A stretch of 64,000 bases of DNA from positions 453,001 through 517,000 of the forward strand of contig NZ_CP086380.1 of the NCBI RefSeq assembly GCF_020889625.1, given 5' to 3'. This document shows, one piece after another, positions 28,164 through 37,273 of this stretch. How positions within the stretch are numbered: position 1 is the stretch's first letter; every line of letters begins with the position of its first letter. The translations under genes were made by a program, and so were the position numbers. Source of the stretch: Deinococcus radiophilus (GTDB taxonomy: Bacteria; Deinococcota; Deinococci; Deinococcales; Deinococcaceae). Below the pieces are notes generated by a model. That model did not search any database. It was not told the DNA's origin and saw only the letters and a program-made list of their open reading frames with translations.

Positions 28164-28880
28164 ATGAAGTCCGGCCATTCCCCGTCCGTCCCATTGCCCC
28201 CCGACCATGTCACTGCTTCCCCCCCGCCTGCACTGCGGGCAGTGGAGGTGTCACATGCTTTCGGGGACCGGACTGTGCTGCGTGGCGTCTCGCTGAGTGC
28301 TGCGCCCGGCGAGGTGGTGGCTGTGACGGGGCCGTCGGGCAGCGGCAAATCGACCCTGCTGCATCTGCTGGGTGGGCTGGATACCCCAGGTCAGGGTGAA
28401 ATCTGGTGGGGTGAGCAACGGGTAGATACGCTGGACACCCAGTTACGGGCAGGCTGGCGGGCGCAGCTGCTGGGGTTCGTGTTTCAGCACCATTATCTGC
28501 TGGAAGACCTCAGCGTGGCTGAGAACTTGCAAGTGCCGCTGCTGCTGGCGGGGCAGGCCCAGGACTCACCAGAGCGGGTGTCCGAGCTGCTGGACGCGGT
28601 GGGACTGGGCGGACGCGCCAGCGAATCCACCGGGGCCCTGAGCGGTGGAGAGCGGCAGCGGGTGGCGATTGCCCGTGCCCTGGCCACTCGGCCCCGCGCC
28701 CTGCTGGCCGACGAACCCACCGGCAGTCTGGACCAGGCCAACTCACGCCTGGCAGCGGGGCTGCTGTTCAGCTTGGCGCGGCAGCAGGGGACAGGTGTGC
28801 TGCTGGTCACCCACGACGAAGCGCTGGCAGCCCAGGCAGACCGCTGCCTTCATCTGGTGGACGGAGTGTTGAGCGCGTGA
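28164..28880 (+). CDS. ABC transporter ATP-binding protein, LolD/MacB type
   Basis: This 238-residue ATPase drives an ABC transporter at the inner membrane. Walker A is VTGPSGSGKSTLLHLLGG near residue 54, the Q loop FVFQHHYLLEDLSVAENL is the LolD-type sequence, the signature is ALSGGERQRVAIARALA, Walker B RALLADEPTGSLD, and the switch His is in LLVTHDEAL. The start ATG 28164 has TAGCAT (28150-28155) 8 nt upstream. It overlaps the following exported-protein gene by 4 nt (GTGA). An FtsX-like permease is encoded at 46115-47326 and might be its partner, which is speculation. Confidence 0.92.
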   Translation: MKSGHSPSVPLPPDHVTASPPPALRAVEVSHAFGDRTVLRGVSLSAAPGEVVAVTGPSGSGKSTLLHLLGGLDTPGQGEIWWGEQRVDTLDTQLRAGWRAQLLGFVFQHHYLLEDLSVAENLQVPLLLAGQAQDSPERVSELLDAVGLGGRASESTGALSGGERQRVAIARALATRPRALLADEPTGSLDQANSRLAAGLLFSLARQQGTGVLLVTHDEALAAQADRCLHLVDGVLSA

Positions 28881-29764
28881 GAGGTGGCTTCGTACCTGCC
28901 AGCGTAGTGCTGGCACTCAGCCTGTGGCTTCCGGCGGCCCAGGCTCAGCGCTCTCAGGCGGCTGAGCCGCTCCTGACCGTGACCGATCCGGCGGGCGACG
29001 CGCAGGGTGACGGGAATTTACAGCTGCCTACGCAGCCCGCCATCCCGGCTGAGGCGCTGGATTTGCGTTCCTTCGAAGTCTGGCCGCGTGAGGGTGGTGG
29101 ACTGACTTTCCGGGTGGGCTTTGGCACGCTCGAAAATCCCTGGAATGCGCCAGGCGGCTTTTCAGCGCAGACCCTGGACATCTTCGTCAAAACTCAGAGC
29201 GGGGGACAGACCGGATTGGCCGACCTAAACATGCGTACGGCAGGCGGGGGCTGGCAGTATCACCTACGCGTGACCGGCTTTGGCAGTCACTGGACACATG
29301 CTTCCGAGGAGCCACTCACTGGACTGGACACCGCAGAGGAGACAAGTGGCGAAGCCGAGCGGCCCGCCAACTTGCCGGCTGCTCCGCGGGTACGCACTGA
29401 GGGCGGGAATACCCTGGTCATCGAAACGGACTTGGGGGCGGGGCAGTATGCCTACTGGGTGACCAGTTCAGTGTATTCACCCTTTTCGCGTGGTGGGGTG
29501 TTGGTGCCGGGCGGCAGCGGCACTTTTGCACTGACTTCGCCTTCGGGAGATGGGTCGGGCCCAGTCCCAGTGGATCTGCTGATGGAAGAAGCGTCTCCGC
29601 AACCGTTCAATCTGGGCGTGGCCGATCCGGTGGGAGAGTTGCGGGATTTCCGGCCTGGACTCTTATGGGGTCTGGGTCTGCTAGGTCTGGCGACTGGGGT
29701 GGGGGCAGGCGCGGCGCTCTGGCGTACGCCCCGTGAACAGGTGCAGCGGTCCGGGCCGAACTGA
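28877..29764 (+). CDS. Exported protein with glucodextranase C-terminal-like module
   Basis: The 295-residue protein has a signal peptide (ASVVLALSLWLPAAQAQ). A beta-rich domain follows with the pattern VTDPAGDAQGDGN, EALDLRSFEVW and FGTLENPWNAPGGFSAQTLD, which I recognise as the C-terminal binding module of glucodextranase-type and related S-layer-associated proteins. A C-terminal membrane helix (LLWGLGLLGLATGVGAGAAL) precedes a basic end. Translation starts at GTG 28877, overlapping the ATPase stop, so the two are coupled. The partner or ligand is unknown. Confidence 0.8.
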   Translation: MRGGFVPASVVLALSLWLPAAQAQRSQAAEPLLTVTDPAGDAQGDGNLQLPTQPAIPAEALDLRSFEVWPREGGGLTFRVGFGTLENPWNAPGGFSAQTLDIFVKTQSGGQTGLADLNMRTAGGGWQYHLRVTGFGSHWTHASEEPLTGLDTAEETSGEAERPANLPAAPRVRTEGGNTLVIETDLGAGQYAYWVTSSVYSPFSRGGVLVPGGSGTFALTSPSGDGSGPVPVDLLMEEASPQPFNLGVADPVGELRDFRPGLLWGLGLLGLATGVGAGAALWRTPREQVQRSGPN

Positions 29765-29871
29765 AAGTTCAGAAGCTGAGTGCCGGACGCCACCAAGGCG
29801 GCCATGGGTTTTATGAGAGCCAGTGGCTCTGGCCTTCATCCCTCATCAGCCCAAGTGCGGCATGCTGAGCT

Positions 29872-32070
29872 ATGTTTTCCAGTCGCTTGCGTTCTCGGCT
29901 GATCCTGACCGCCAGCCTTCCTGCTCTGCTGCTGGGCTGTGGTGTCTTTGGACCACCCAAACCGGACAACTGTGGCGGCTGCATGTCGGAGCAGGCCAAA
30001 ACCACACTGGACCTGGGCTATTCCGAAACCGGGCAACTGGCTACGTCCTTTCGGGGGCTATGGCGGATTGACGACAAACCCAGCTGGCTGACTGTCTCCT
30101 CGTATTCGGGAACAGGCGCCAAGCCCCTGGCATTGAGCCTGGGTGTGAACCGTAATGTGGGCGTGCCGGTCGCGGCTGACCGCCAGGAGATGACCGGCAC
30201 CATCAAGGTCAGCTGGCAGCCCCCCAGCGGTGGCGACTGGCTGAGCGCCGAGTGGCCGGTGCAGGCCAAACGCTACTCGCTGAGCGGCCAGATCAAGTGG
30301 CCTGCCGTCACTGGTGCTGACGCCCATTCCCAGGCAGATGACGCCCGCCCGGCTGACGCTGGCGGGAGCAGCCAGATCATCGTCAAGTACCGCAGTGCAG
30401 GGGTGGCTCAGGCCCTGGGCGAGCTTGGAGCTCAGGGCCTGACCGTGCCTCAGTTGAGTGCCCTAAGCGCAAACGAGCGTCCATTGGCCCAGGCTTCGGC
30501 TGCTGTCTGGCAACGGGCAGGCGTGACCGAGGCCAGCGCGAAATTAGGGGACCGCACCGTGGTCCTGAGCAGTGAGCAGCCGCAGGTCCTCCTCAAGGCG
30601 CTTGAGGCCGATCCCGCCGTGGAATACGCCGTGCCCAGCGCCCGACTCAGCACCCAGACGGTTCAGGCACCCGCAGATCCGCAGGCAGAAGGACAAGCTG
30701 CCCTGGCCCAGCCTGTCGTGCCGACCGACCAGTACGCCTCGTTGCAGTGGGGCTACCGCACCCTGGGCTACGGCGCTGTCTGGCGGGATATGGAGTCGGG
30801 CGCTTACAGCCGCCCGGTCACGGTGGCTGTTCTGGATAGCGGTGTGCGCTACGACCACCCCGATCTCCAGGGCAAGTTGCTTACTGGGGATCAGGGCGCG
30901 TTGGATGTGCTGGCCTATCATGCGGGTAGCGATACGGTCGCTGCCTACGACAATGGCGACGGAGATGGTCCAGACCGTGATCCCACGGATCCGCCCTTTC
31001 CAGGGCGCAGCGCCCAGAGTCACGGCACGCACGTCAGCGGCATCATCGCCGCACGCTGGGGTGAACAGGCGGTCAGCAATCCGAAATGGAGCCGCAGTGG
31101 TGTGGTCGGGGCCAGCTACCGCGCTCCGGTGTCGGTGCTGCCGGTGCGCGTGATTGACGCCAAAGGCGGCGCTGAGGTCAGTGATGTGGCGGCGGGCATT
31201 CGCTACGCGGCGGGACAGTCCGTGACGCTCGGTGACCAGACCTACCGCCTGGCGGCTCCCGCGCAAGTCATCAACCTCAGCCTGGGCGGGCCCATCGGTA
31301 TCAAAGAGGCCCAGCCCATGTGTGACGCCATTGCCGAGGCCCGCGCTGCCGGGGTGGTCGTGGTGGCGGCCTCAGGCAACTACTACAACGATGTCACCGT
31401 GTACCCTGCGGCCTGTGCCGGGGCCATTGGAGTGGGCAGCGTGACCCTTTCGGGAGCGTCAGTGCCACGTCACTCCGAGTTTTCCAACCGCTTTGCCGAG
31501 GTGGCCCTGAGTGCCCCTGGCGGCACAGGGCTAGGCACCACCTTTAATGGGGGGACCCTCAACGGTCAGCCGGCCCCGGACCAGATTTTCTCGACCGACT
31601 GGGATTATGCGGTCAATGAGCCCCGCTACACTTTCCAGGCCGGCACCTCGCAGGCAGCGCCGCAGGTCAGCGCGCTGGCGGCCTTGTTGCTCTCCAAGGG
31701 CGTGACCACTGGCCCCGCCGATACCGAGCAGCGCATGTTCGGTACCGCCACCGATCTGGGGGCCAAAGGCCGCGACCATTTCTTCGGCTACGGCATGATC
31801 AATCCCGCAGCTGCCCTGAAGGCTCCGGCGGTCAGCAGCGGCTTCGGCTTCTCTTTGCAGGCGGACGATGGCCGTGCCTACCAGCCTGCGCTGAATGCCG
31901 AGGGCCGCTTCACGGCCTATCTGGGCAGCGGAAATTACACGGTACGGGCGGGCCGCGACCGCAATGGCAATGCTCTTCCTGGCGAGGCAGGCGAAACCCC
32001 AGTACAGGCCTCGGCCACCTTGAGTGAACAGAAACCTGAAGTGACGTTGCCCACCTTGCAGGTTCCCTGA
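29872..32070 (+). CDS. S8 subtilisin-like serine protease, predicted lipoprotein
   Basis: This 732-residue secreted protease has a lipobox-like signal (ASLPALLLGC, Cys 23), so it is probably membrane-anchored outside the cell. A propeptide-like region (IIVKYRSAGVAQALGELGAQ near residue 168) precedes the S8 domain. The triad is Asp in VTVAVLDSGVRYDHPDLQ, His in SHGTHVSGIIAARWG, and Ser in FQAGTSQAAPQVSALAAL; the last is GTSQAAPQ rather than the usual GTSMAAPH. The oxyanion Asn is in VVAASGNYYNDV. The C-terminal ~90 residues form an extra beta domain. Confidence 0.93.
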   Translation: MFSSRLRSRLILTASLPALLLGCGVFGPPKPDNCGGCMSEQAKTTLDLGYSETGQLATSFRGLWRIDDKPSWLTVSSYSGTGAKPLALSLGVNRNVGVPVAADRQEMTGTIKVSWQPPSGGDWLSAEWPVQAKRYSLSGQIKWPAVTGADAHSQADDARPADAGGSSQIIVKYRSAGVAQALGELGAQGLTVPQLSALSANERPLAQASAAVWQRAGVTEASAKLGDRTVVLSSEQPQVLLKALEADPAVEYAVPSARLSTQTVQAPADPQAEGQAALAQPVVPTDQYASLQWGYRTLGYGAVWRDMESGAYSRPVTVAVLDSGVRYDHPDLQGKLLTGDQGALDVLAYHAGSDTVAAYDNGDGDGPDRDPTDPPFPGRSAQSHGTHVSGIIAARWGEQAVSNPKWSRSGVVGASYRAPVSVLPVRVIDAKGGAEVSDVAAGIRYAAGQSVTLGDQTYRLAAPAQVINLSLGGPIGIKEAQPMCDAIAEARAAGVVVVAASGNYYNDVTVYPAACAGAIGVGSVTLSGASVPRHSEFSNRFAEVALSAPGGTGLGTTFNGGTLNGQPAPDQIFSTDWDYAVNEPRYTFQAGTSQAAPQVSALAALLLSKGVTTGPADTEQRMFGTATDLGAKGRDHFFGYGMINPAAALKAPAVSSGFGFSLQADDGRAYQPALNAEGRFTAYLGSGNYTVRAGRDRNGNALPGEAGETPVQASATLSEQKPEVTLPTLQVP

Positions 32071-32270
32071 GCCCTGGCCTGAGCAGTTTCTTTCACTCTG
32101 CTGGCGCTGGGGCGGCTTTCCGGGTTGCCCCAGGCCAATCAGTGGAACCTGTATCACGATTGGACCGTGATGCGCTACCTTCTTAAATGGAAACTTGAAA
32201 AACACCACAGGCCGAGCGGGATCTGGGCTGTGAGAAATACGTTCAGTGGAAGAGGGTAGGGTAAAGGTAT

Positions 32271-33044
32271 ATGCCACTTGCAGGCAGACAGGTCAGCGGC
32301 GGAATACGGCTGGTGCGCCCGGTGGGCAGTGGGTCCCATTCGGTAGCCTATCTGGCCGTCACGCCCCTGGGTCAGCCCTGCACGGTTAAGGTATTCCGGC
32401 CCCATATGCTGGAACATGCCCAGCGGGAGCTGCGGGTTGGGCGGCAATTTCGTCATCCCCGTTTGTCGCAGGTGGGAGCACTGACCCAGCTGGATGACGC
32501 ACCAGCCCTGATCATGAGCTGGGTGCCGGGCGAGACGCTGTTTACGCGTTATAAGAAGCGTCCTGCACTGCGCTGTGAGGCAGGTGCCTATCTGACCAGT
32601 CTGTGCGATGTGCTGGAAGCCCTGGACTACATTCACGGTATAGGTGTGCTGCACCGCGACATCAAGCCCGACAATATTCTGGTGCAGGACTCAGGGCACG
32701 CGACTTTGGTGGACTATGACCTGTCTGGCCCAGTAGACGAGCCGCTGGGGGGACAGATCGGCACGCCTGCTTTTCAGAGTCCCGAAGCGCGTGCTGGCCG
32801 GGACCTGGGCACCGCCAGCGACCTGTACGGTATCGGGTTGTTGCTGCACTGGGGACTGTGGGGAGAGCTGCCTGAGCCGGAGATTCCCCCACAGGTCCGC
32901 AGCGAGGCGCCGCCCCCGCCGTTTCAAGCCGAGGCTCTGGAGCTGGTCCGGCACCTGCTGGACCCGGACATCGCAGATCGTCCTACCAGTGCAGCAGAAG
33001 TCCGATCTGAACTTCTGCGCTGGCGGGCCGAACTGCCCCACTGA
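32271..33044 (+). CDS. Serine/threonine protein kinase, 257 aa
   Basis: This is a compact Hanks-type kinase without membrane segment or sensor domain. The glycine loop is RPVGSGSHSVAYLA near residue 17, the ATP Lys is in CTVKVFRPH, the catalytic loop is GVLHRDIKPDNILVQD, the metal-binding motif is DYD instead of DFG (LVDYDLSGPV), and GTPAFQSPEA fits the P+1 region. All catalytic residues are present, so it should be active. TAGGGT (32257-32262) lies 8 nt before the ATG. It follows the subtilase gene by 200 nt and faces the LCP gene tail to tail; its substrate is unknown. Confidence 0.9.
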   Translation: MPLAGRQVSGGIRLVRPVGSGSHSVAYLAVTPLGQPCTVKVFRPHMLEHAQRELRVGRQFRHPRLSQVGALTQLDDAPALIMSWVPGETLFTRYKKRPALRCEAGAYLTSLCDVLEALDYIHGIGVLHRDIKPDNILVQDSGHATLVDYDLSGPVDEPLGGQIGTPAFQSPEARAGRDLGTASDLYGIGLLLHWGLWGELPEPEIPPQVRSEAPPPPFQAEALELVRHLLDPDIADRPTSAAEVRSELLRWRAELPH

Positions 33045-33094
33045 GAGCCATGTCTCCGGATTGCGTTGACAGGCACAAAGTCGCTGGGCTGAAT

Positions 33095-34273
33095 TTAAAA
33101 AGGAGGAAGGTCGGCACCCAGGCGGATCAGCAGGTCGGTCCCTGCTGGGGCAGCCCCAGCCAGCACCTCACCGAAGCCCAGTTGACTCTGCAGTTGCTGC
33201 GCGCCTTCGCCCTGAAAGGTGGTGACGTTGCCGGGGCCATCGCCGTTGCCGGTGGTGACGTTGCTCAGGCCAGCGGCGCGCAGTTGTTCGGCCAGGCGGC
33301 CCGCACTGCCTGAGGGTGCGCCGACATTCAGGATGGTCACGGCTAGATTGGTGTTCAGGACACTGGCGGCTGGTGCTGAACCGTTGTCGGCGGCGTTCGC
33401 AGTTCCCGAACCAGCAAATTCGGTCTGGATCAGTTGCTGCAAGGCAGCCTGGTCCACAGCCCAGGTGCCACCCGACCCGAAGTTGCCCGGCACCATATGG
33501 GTGTTGAGTGTGGGGCCACCCATTGCCGCAGCCAGGACCGCGCCGACCTCGCGGCGGGTCAGGTCCGATTTGGAATTGGCATTCAGGGCACCCACCACCA
33601 CCGGCCAGCGCCACCAGTTCAGCGGGGATTGCAGCTGGTCTACAAAGGCCGTCAGGAACTTCTGCTGCCGTCCGATCCGGCCAATGTCGCTGAGGTTGTC
33701 CTTGCGAAAGCGCAGGTAGCCTTCGGCCTGCTCTCCGTTCAGGCGCTGCCAACCGGGCTGGAGGTCAATATGGAGGTTGCCGGCGTTGTCGTCGTACTTC
33801 ATGGCCTTTTCGACATCTACGCTCACGCCTCCAGCCGCGTCCGTCAGTGAGCGGGCCGCGTGCAGCGAGAGCAGGGCATAGCCGTCCACCGGCAAACCGG
33901 TGAGGTTGCTCACCGTCTGGGTCAGTAATTCGGGGCCGCCTTTGGGGTTGCTGGCGTTGATCTTGCTCATGCCCACACCGGGAATCTCCACCCACGAGTC
34001 ACGTGGGATAGAGAGCAACTGCACCTCGCCGCCAGGCCGGATCTGCACCAGCATGATGGTGTCGGTGATACCGCTGAAGTCTTCAGGTGCTGCTGGGTAA
34101 GGCCACACGGCACTCGGCGGATATTTCGGCGTGACGCCCGCCAGCAGGATATTCAGCGGACGGTCAGCGGGCAGAGGCACAGCGCCGTAGCGGGCCAGGG
34201 CAGGAGCGGCGGGAGCGAGCAGGGCCAACAGGGCGGCCAGCAGCAGGCCAGGAAGGGTCAAACGGAGACGCAC
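33095..34273 (-). CDS. LytR-CpsA-Psr (LCP) family protein
   Basis: LCP proteins transfer glycopolymers from a lipid carrier to peptidoglycan or other envelope acceptors. The 392-residue protein has an N-terminal hydrophobic signal or anchor (PGLLLAALLALLAPAAPALA), the LCP domain with ITDTIMLVQI, LLSIPRDSWVEIPGVGMSKI and GRIGRQQKFLTAFVDQL (the Arg and Asp residues for pyrophosphate binding are in place), and a C-terminal LytR_C-like domain (AVTILNVGAPSGSAGRLAEQ). The start is GTG 34273, with TAGACT (34280-34285) 6 nt upstream. Confidence 0.92.
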   Translation of the reverse strand: MRLRLTLPGLLLAALLALLAPAAPALARYGAVPLPADRPLNILLAGVTPKYPPSAVWPYPAAPEDFSGITDTIMLVQIRPGGEVQLLSIPRDSWVEIPGVGMSKINASNPKGGPELLTQTVSNLTGLPVDGYALLSLHAARSLTDAAGGVSVDVEKAMKYDDNAGNLHIDLQPGWQRLNGEQAEGYLRFRKDNLSDIGRIGRQQKFLTAFVDQLQSPLNWWRWPVVVGALNANSKSDLTRREVGAVLAAAMGGPTLNTHMVPGNFGSGGTWAVDQAALQQLIQTEFAGSGTANAADNGSAPAASVLNTNLAVTILNVGAPSGSAGRLAEQLRAAGLSNVTTGNGDGPGNVTTFQGEGAQQLQSQLGFGEVLAGAAPAGTDLLIRLGADLPPF

Positions 34274-34440
34274 CCAAAGAGTCTAGACCGGAACGGGTGA
34301 GAAATGCGGCCTGGTGCGGGTAGGACAAAGCCTCACGGCAGGATCTCCCGACTTTTGCTGGCAGGCTAGCCATAAAAGAAATCGTGTGCTGATCGCATAT
34401 CGGTGGCTGTCAGGTCCACTCTAGCGGTGAATTGGTCATG

Positions 34441-34473
34441 AAAAATGCGCATGGACGTTGGGCCCACGCGCAC
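34441..34473 (-). terminator. Terminator after the 47-aa membrane protein gene
   Basis: On the minus strand GTGCGCGTGG (34464-34473) pairs with CCATGCGCAT (34445-34454) with two G-T wobbles, followed by a run of T (34441-34445). It lies about 15 nt after the stop codon. Confidence 0.7.
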
Positions 34474-34487
34474 CAGCTCTGGTCAGC

Positions 34488-34631
34488 TCAGATGAACAGT
34501 GGCGTGTCGGAATCGTCCTGGCCTGCTTCCAGGCGGCGGTTCTCAAAATACATGGCGGCGGCCAGGCCCAGGGCGGCACCCAGCGTCACCAGGGCAATCA
34601 CCCAGGGCAGAGAGTCTTTTCGGGCAGTCAT
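34488..34631 (-). CDS. Small membrane protein, 47 aa
   Basis: The peptide starts MTARKDSLPW and has one membrane helix (VIALVTLGAALGLAAAMYF) and an acidic tail (ENRRLEAGQDDSD). TATTGT (34639-34644) lies 7 nt before ATG 34631, and a terminator follows, so it is a self-contained unit. It follows the MFS exporter gene by about 40 nt. Function is unknown. Confidence 0.65.
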   Translation of the reverse strand: MTARKDSLPWVIALVTLGAALGLAAAMYFENRRLEAGQDDSDTPLFI

Positions 34632-34671
34632 GTTCCCCACAATACATGCTGCGCCCCTGGCTGACCTGTCC

Positions 34672-35982
34672 TCAATCCGGCAGCCCACGCGGAAGTCGCC
34701 GCCACAGCGCGCCCAGGCCGAGGGTGGCCAGTGCAGCGATCAGGGTCAGGCTCCAGTGAGTCTCCAGTGGCCCATCCTTGGAGATCAGGTAACTGACCAG
34801 AATCGCGCTGGGTGGACCCATCCCCACCAATACGAAGGAATAGAGGCTCATCACCCGGCCCCGCAGCGCGTCGGGAATGATCAGCTGCACGGTGCTGTTG
34901 GCGCTGACCAGAAAGCTCAGCATCCCGAAGCCGGCCAGCGCCAGCAGCGGCAAGCCCCACTCCGGTCCCGGCACCCAGGCAAAGAGGGTGGTGGCGATGA
35001 TCAAGATGATGGACCCCAGCCGCAAGAAGCGCACCGGGTCGGGGCGGCTGGCTTGTGAAAGTGCGCCGCCCACCGCGCCGGCCCCGAACACGGCGCTCAT
35101 CAGGCCAAAGGCGGCTTCGCGTGCGCCGAACACCTCGCGGGCAAAGTAGGGAATGATGATGTTGAAGTTGATCACCGTGAGGCTGAGCAGCCCCACCAGC
35201 CACATCACGCTGGACACGTCGCCGTTGCCGCGTACGTAGCGCAGGCCGTCGGCGATCTGGCCCAGCATGTTGCCGCGTGGGGCCACTTCGCGGGGCGGAA
35301 AGGGCAGGGTGGCGATCACATACATCACCAGAAAAAACGACGCGACATTCAGATAAAAGGGAAAGGCCAGCCGCGAGAGGGCGTCAGGATTGCCCCCGGC
35401 CAGCAGCGCCACCCCCGCTGCCACCACGATCCCGAACAGCGCCTGCCCAGTGGTGCGGCTCACGTTGAACGACAGGCTATTGAGGGCAATCGCGTTGGCC
35501 ACGCCGGATTTGGGCACCAGGTCCACCACGATGCTCTGACGGGCGGGCATGTCGAACGCCTGGGCGATGCCGTGCAAGAAGGCCAGCCCCAGCACCAGCG
35601 GCAGCGTGACCACTTCCAGGTGGGTGCTGACGGCCAGCACCGCCGCCGTGATCAAAAAGCCGGTCTGCGTCAGCAGCAGCACGCGGCGGCGCGGGGCACG
35701 GTCCACCACCGCGCCTGCGAACAGCGAGATCAAGAGGCTGGGCATGAACTGGGCCGCCGTGACCCAGCCCAGCGCCGCCGCACTGCCGCCAGTCAGTTCC
35801 AGCACCAGATACTGCTGGGCGGTGGTCTGCATCCAGGTACCGATCAAGCTGAACAATTGCGACAGCCAGTAACGCCGAAACAGCGGGTGCCCCAGGGCAC
35901 TGAAAGTTCGTTGCGCCCATCCACTCAGCCCTGCGGCTGGCTCGGCAGGTGGAGGACTGAGGGGAGAGGAGCGTTCAGGCAC
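34672..35982 (-). CDS. Major facilitator superfamily exporter, EntS-like
   Basis: This 436-residue protein has about twelve membrane segments and belongs to the EntS/MFS_3 group of exporters (enterobactin or drug efflux). HPLFRRYWLSQLFSLIGTWM at the start of helix 1, SLFAGAVVDRAPRRRVLL in loop 2-3 (MFS motif A) and DMPARQSIVVDLV are typical. The substrate cannot be read from the sequence. The start is GTG 35982, with TAAGCT (35989-35994) 6 nt upstream. No biosynthetic genes are nearby. Confidence 0.9.
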   Translation of the reverse strand: MPERSSPLSPPPAEPAAGLSGWAQRTFSALGHPLFRRYWLSQLFSLIGTWMQTTAQQYLVLELTGGSAAALGWVTAAQFMPSLLISLFAGAVVDRAPRRRVLLLTQTGFLITAAVLAVSTHLEVVTLPLVLGLAFLHGIAQAFDMPARQSIVVDLVPKSGVANAIALNSLSFNVSRTTGQALFGIVVAAGVALLAGGNPDALSRLAFPFYLNVASFFLVMYVIATLPFPPREVAPRGNMLGQIADGLRYVRGNGDVSSVMWLVGLLSLTVINFNIIIPYFAREVFGAREAAFGLMSAVFGAGAVGGALSQASRPDPVRFLRLGSIILIIATTLFAWVPGPEWGLPLLALAGFGMLSFLVSANSTVQLIIPDALRGRVMSLYSFVLVGMGPPSAILVSYLISKDGPLETHWSLTLIAALATLGLGALWRRLPRGLPD

Positions 35983-36067
35983 CTTGCCAGCTTACGCCTG
36001 CGCCCCCGACCGGACTGCACGGGGGTCATTTATGGGCAGTTGTGAAAAGGGGCAGACCGCCGGAACG

Positions 36068-36361
36068 TCAGGGAAATGCGGCGCGGCCCGGTTGCCAGGC
36101 GCCGCCTGGACCACCCGACCAATGCCAGGGACCCTCCACGCTGGGGCGGGTGGCTAACGCCTGGGCCACCCACCCCAGCGGCACGCGCCGGGCAAAGCGG
36201 GTGCGGGCATGCCACTCGCTCAGGGCGCGTTCCTGGCTGGCTGCGCCTACGCCGCGGAGCGCCGCGCTGGCCCGGTTCACTGCCAGGTCGAACAGCGCTG
36301 CCGGAACCTCACCGGGGAGCAGGTCCGCCCCAGCGTCTGGATCAGGTGGCGGGAGGGTCAT
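36068..36361 (-). CDS. Hypothetical protein, 97 aa
   Basis: I do not recognise the family. The soluble protein begins MTLPPPDPDAGADLLPGEVP and has a helical middle (PAALFDLAVNRASAALRGVG) and a Gly/Pro/Trp-rich end. TACACT (36368-36373) lies 6 nt upstream of ATG 36361, which supports it as a real leaderless gene. It is divergent from map. Confidence 0.65.
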   Translation of the reverse strand: MTLPPPDPDAGADLLPGEVPAALFDLAVNRASAALRGVGAASQERALSEWHARTRFARRVPLGWVAQALATRPSVEGPWHWSGGPGGAWQPGRAAFP

Positions 36362-36496
36362 GGGGGCAGTGTAGGCGCCCAGAAGGTTTAGAGCCAGGTA
36401 GCTGTTCCAGATCACCGGCCAGCCCCAATACTCATCACCCGTAAGCGGCGCTTATGCCTGTGCACCGCAGACCTGCATGCGCTAGACTCATACGTT

Positions 36497-37264
36497 ATGA
36501 GCCTGAGACGAATCTCTATCAAAAAGCCACGTGAAATAGAGACCATGCGCCGGGCCGGGGCGCTGGTGGCCGATACTTTCCGGTTACTGGACCCCTATGT
36601 CAAGCCGGGCGTGACCCTGGCCGAGCTGGACCGTCTGGCCGAAGAGCACATCCGGGCGGCGGGCGCGGTGCCGGCTTACCTGGGCTACGGCCCCAAATCC
36701 AACCCCTTTCCTGCGACCATCTGTGCCAGCGTGAACGAAGTGATCTGTCACGGCATCCCTGACGGGCGCGAGCTGAAGGAGGGCGACATCATCGGGGTGG
36801 ACATCGGGGTGCTGCTGGACGGCTACTACGGCGACGCCTGCTACACCTACACGGTGGGTCAGGTCAGCCCGGAGGTGCAGGGGCTGGTGGACACCACCCG
36901 TGAAGCCTTGCAGGCCGGTATCGCCACCGTGCGGGCCGGGTCGCGTTTGGGCGACGTCGGCGCGGCCATTCAGGAGCTGGCTGAGGGCCGGGGCTACGCG
37001 GTGGTAGAGGAATACACCGGGCACGGCATCGGCAAGCAGTTGCACGAGGACCCCACCGTCTTTCACCGGGGCGTGCGGCACACAGGCCTGAAGGTCGAAG
37101 AAGGCATGGTCTTTACCATCGAGCCGATGATCAATCTGGGCGCGGCCCCCACCGAGCTGCTGGCCGACGGTTGGACTGTGGTGACGCGGGACCGCCGCCC
37201 CTCGGCGCAGTTTGAACACACTCTGGCCGTGACCAAAAAAGGTGCGGACCTCCTGACGCTCTAA
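36497..37264 (+). CDS. map: Methionine aminopeptidase, type I
   Basis: Map removes the initiator methionine from nascent proteins using a dinuclear metal centre. The 255-residue protein has all five ligands in the right places: GVDIGVLLDGYYGDACYTYT (both Asp), TGHGIGKQLHEDPTVFH (His), VFTIEPMINLG (Glu) and PSAQFEHTLAVT (Glu). NEVICHGIPD carries the substrate His. TAGACT (36483-36488) is 8 nt upstream of the ATG. It appears to lead a unit with azlC and azlD, as azlC starts 9 nt after its stop. Confidence 0.96.
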   Translation: MSLRRISIKKPREIETMRRAGALVADTFRLLDPYVKPGVTLAELDRLAEEHIRAAGAVPAYLGYGPKSNPFPATICASVNEVICHGIPDGRELKEGDIIGVDIGVLLDGYYGDACYTYTVGQVSPEVQGLVDTTREALQAGIATVRAGSRLGDVGAAIQELAEGRGYAVVEEYTGHGIGKQLHEDPTVFHRGVRHTGLKVEEGMVFTIEPMINLGAAPTELLADGWTVVTRDRRPSAQFEHTLAVTKKGADLLTL

Positions 37265-37273
37265 ACCGGATCC

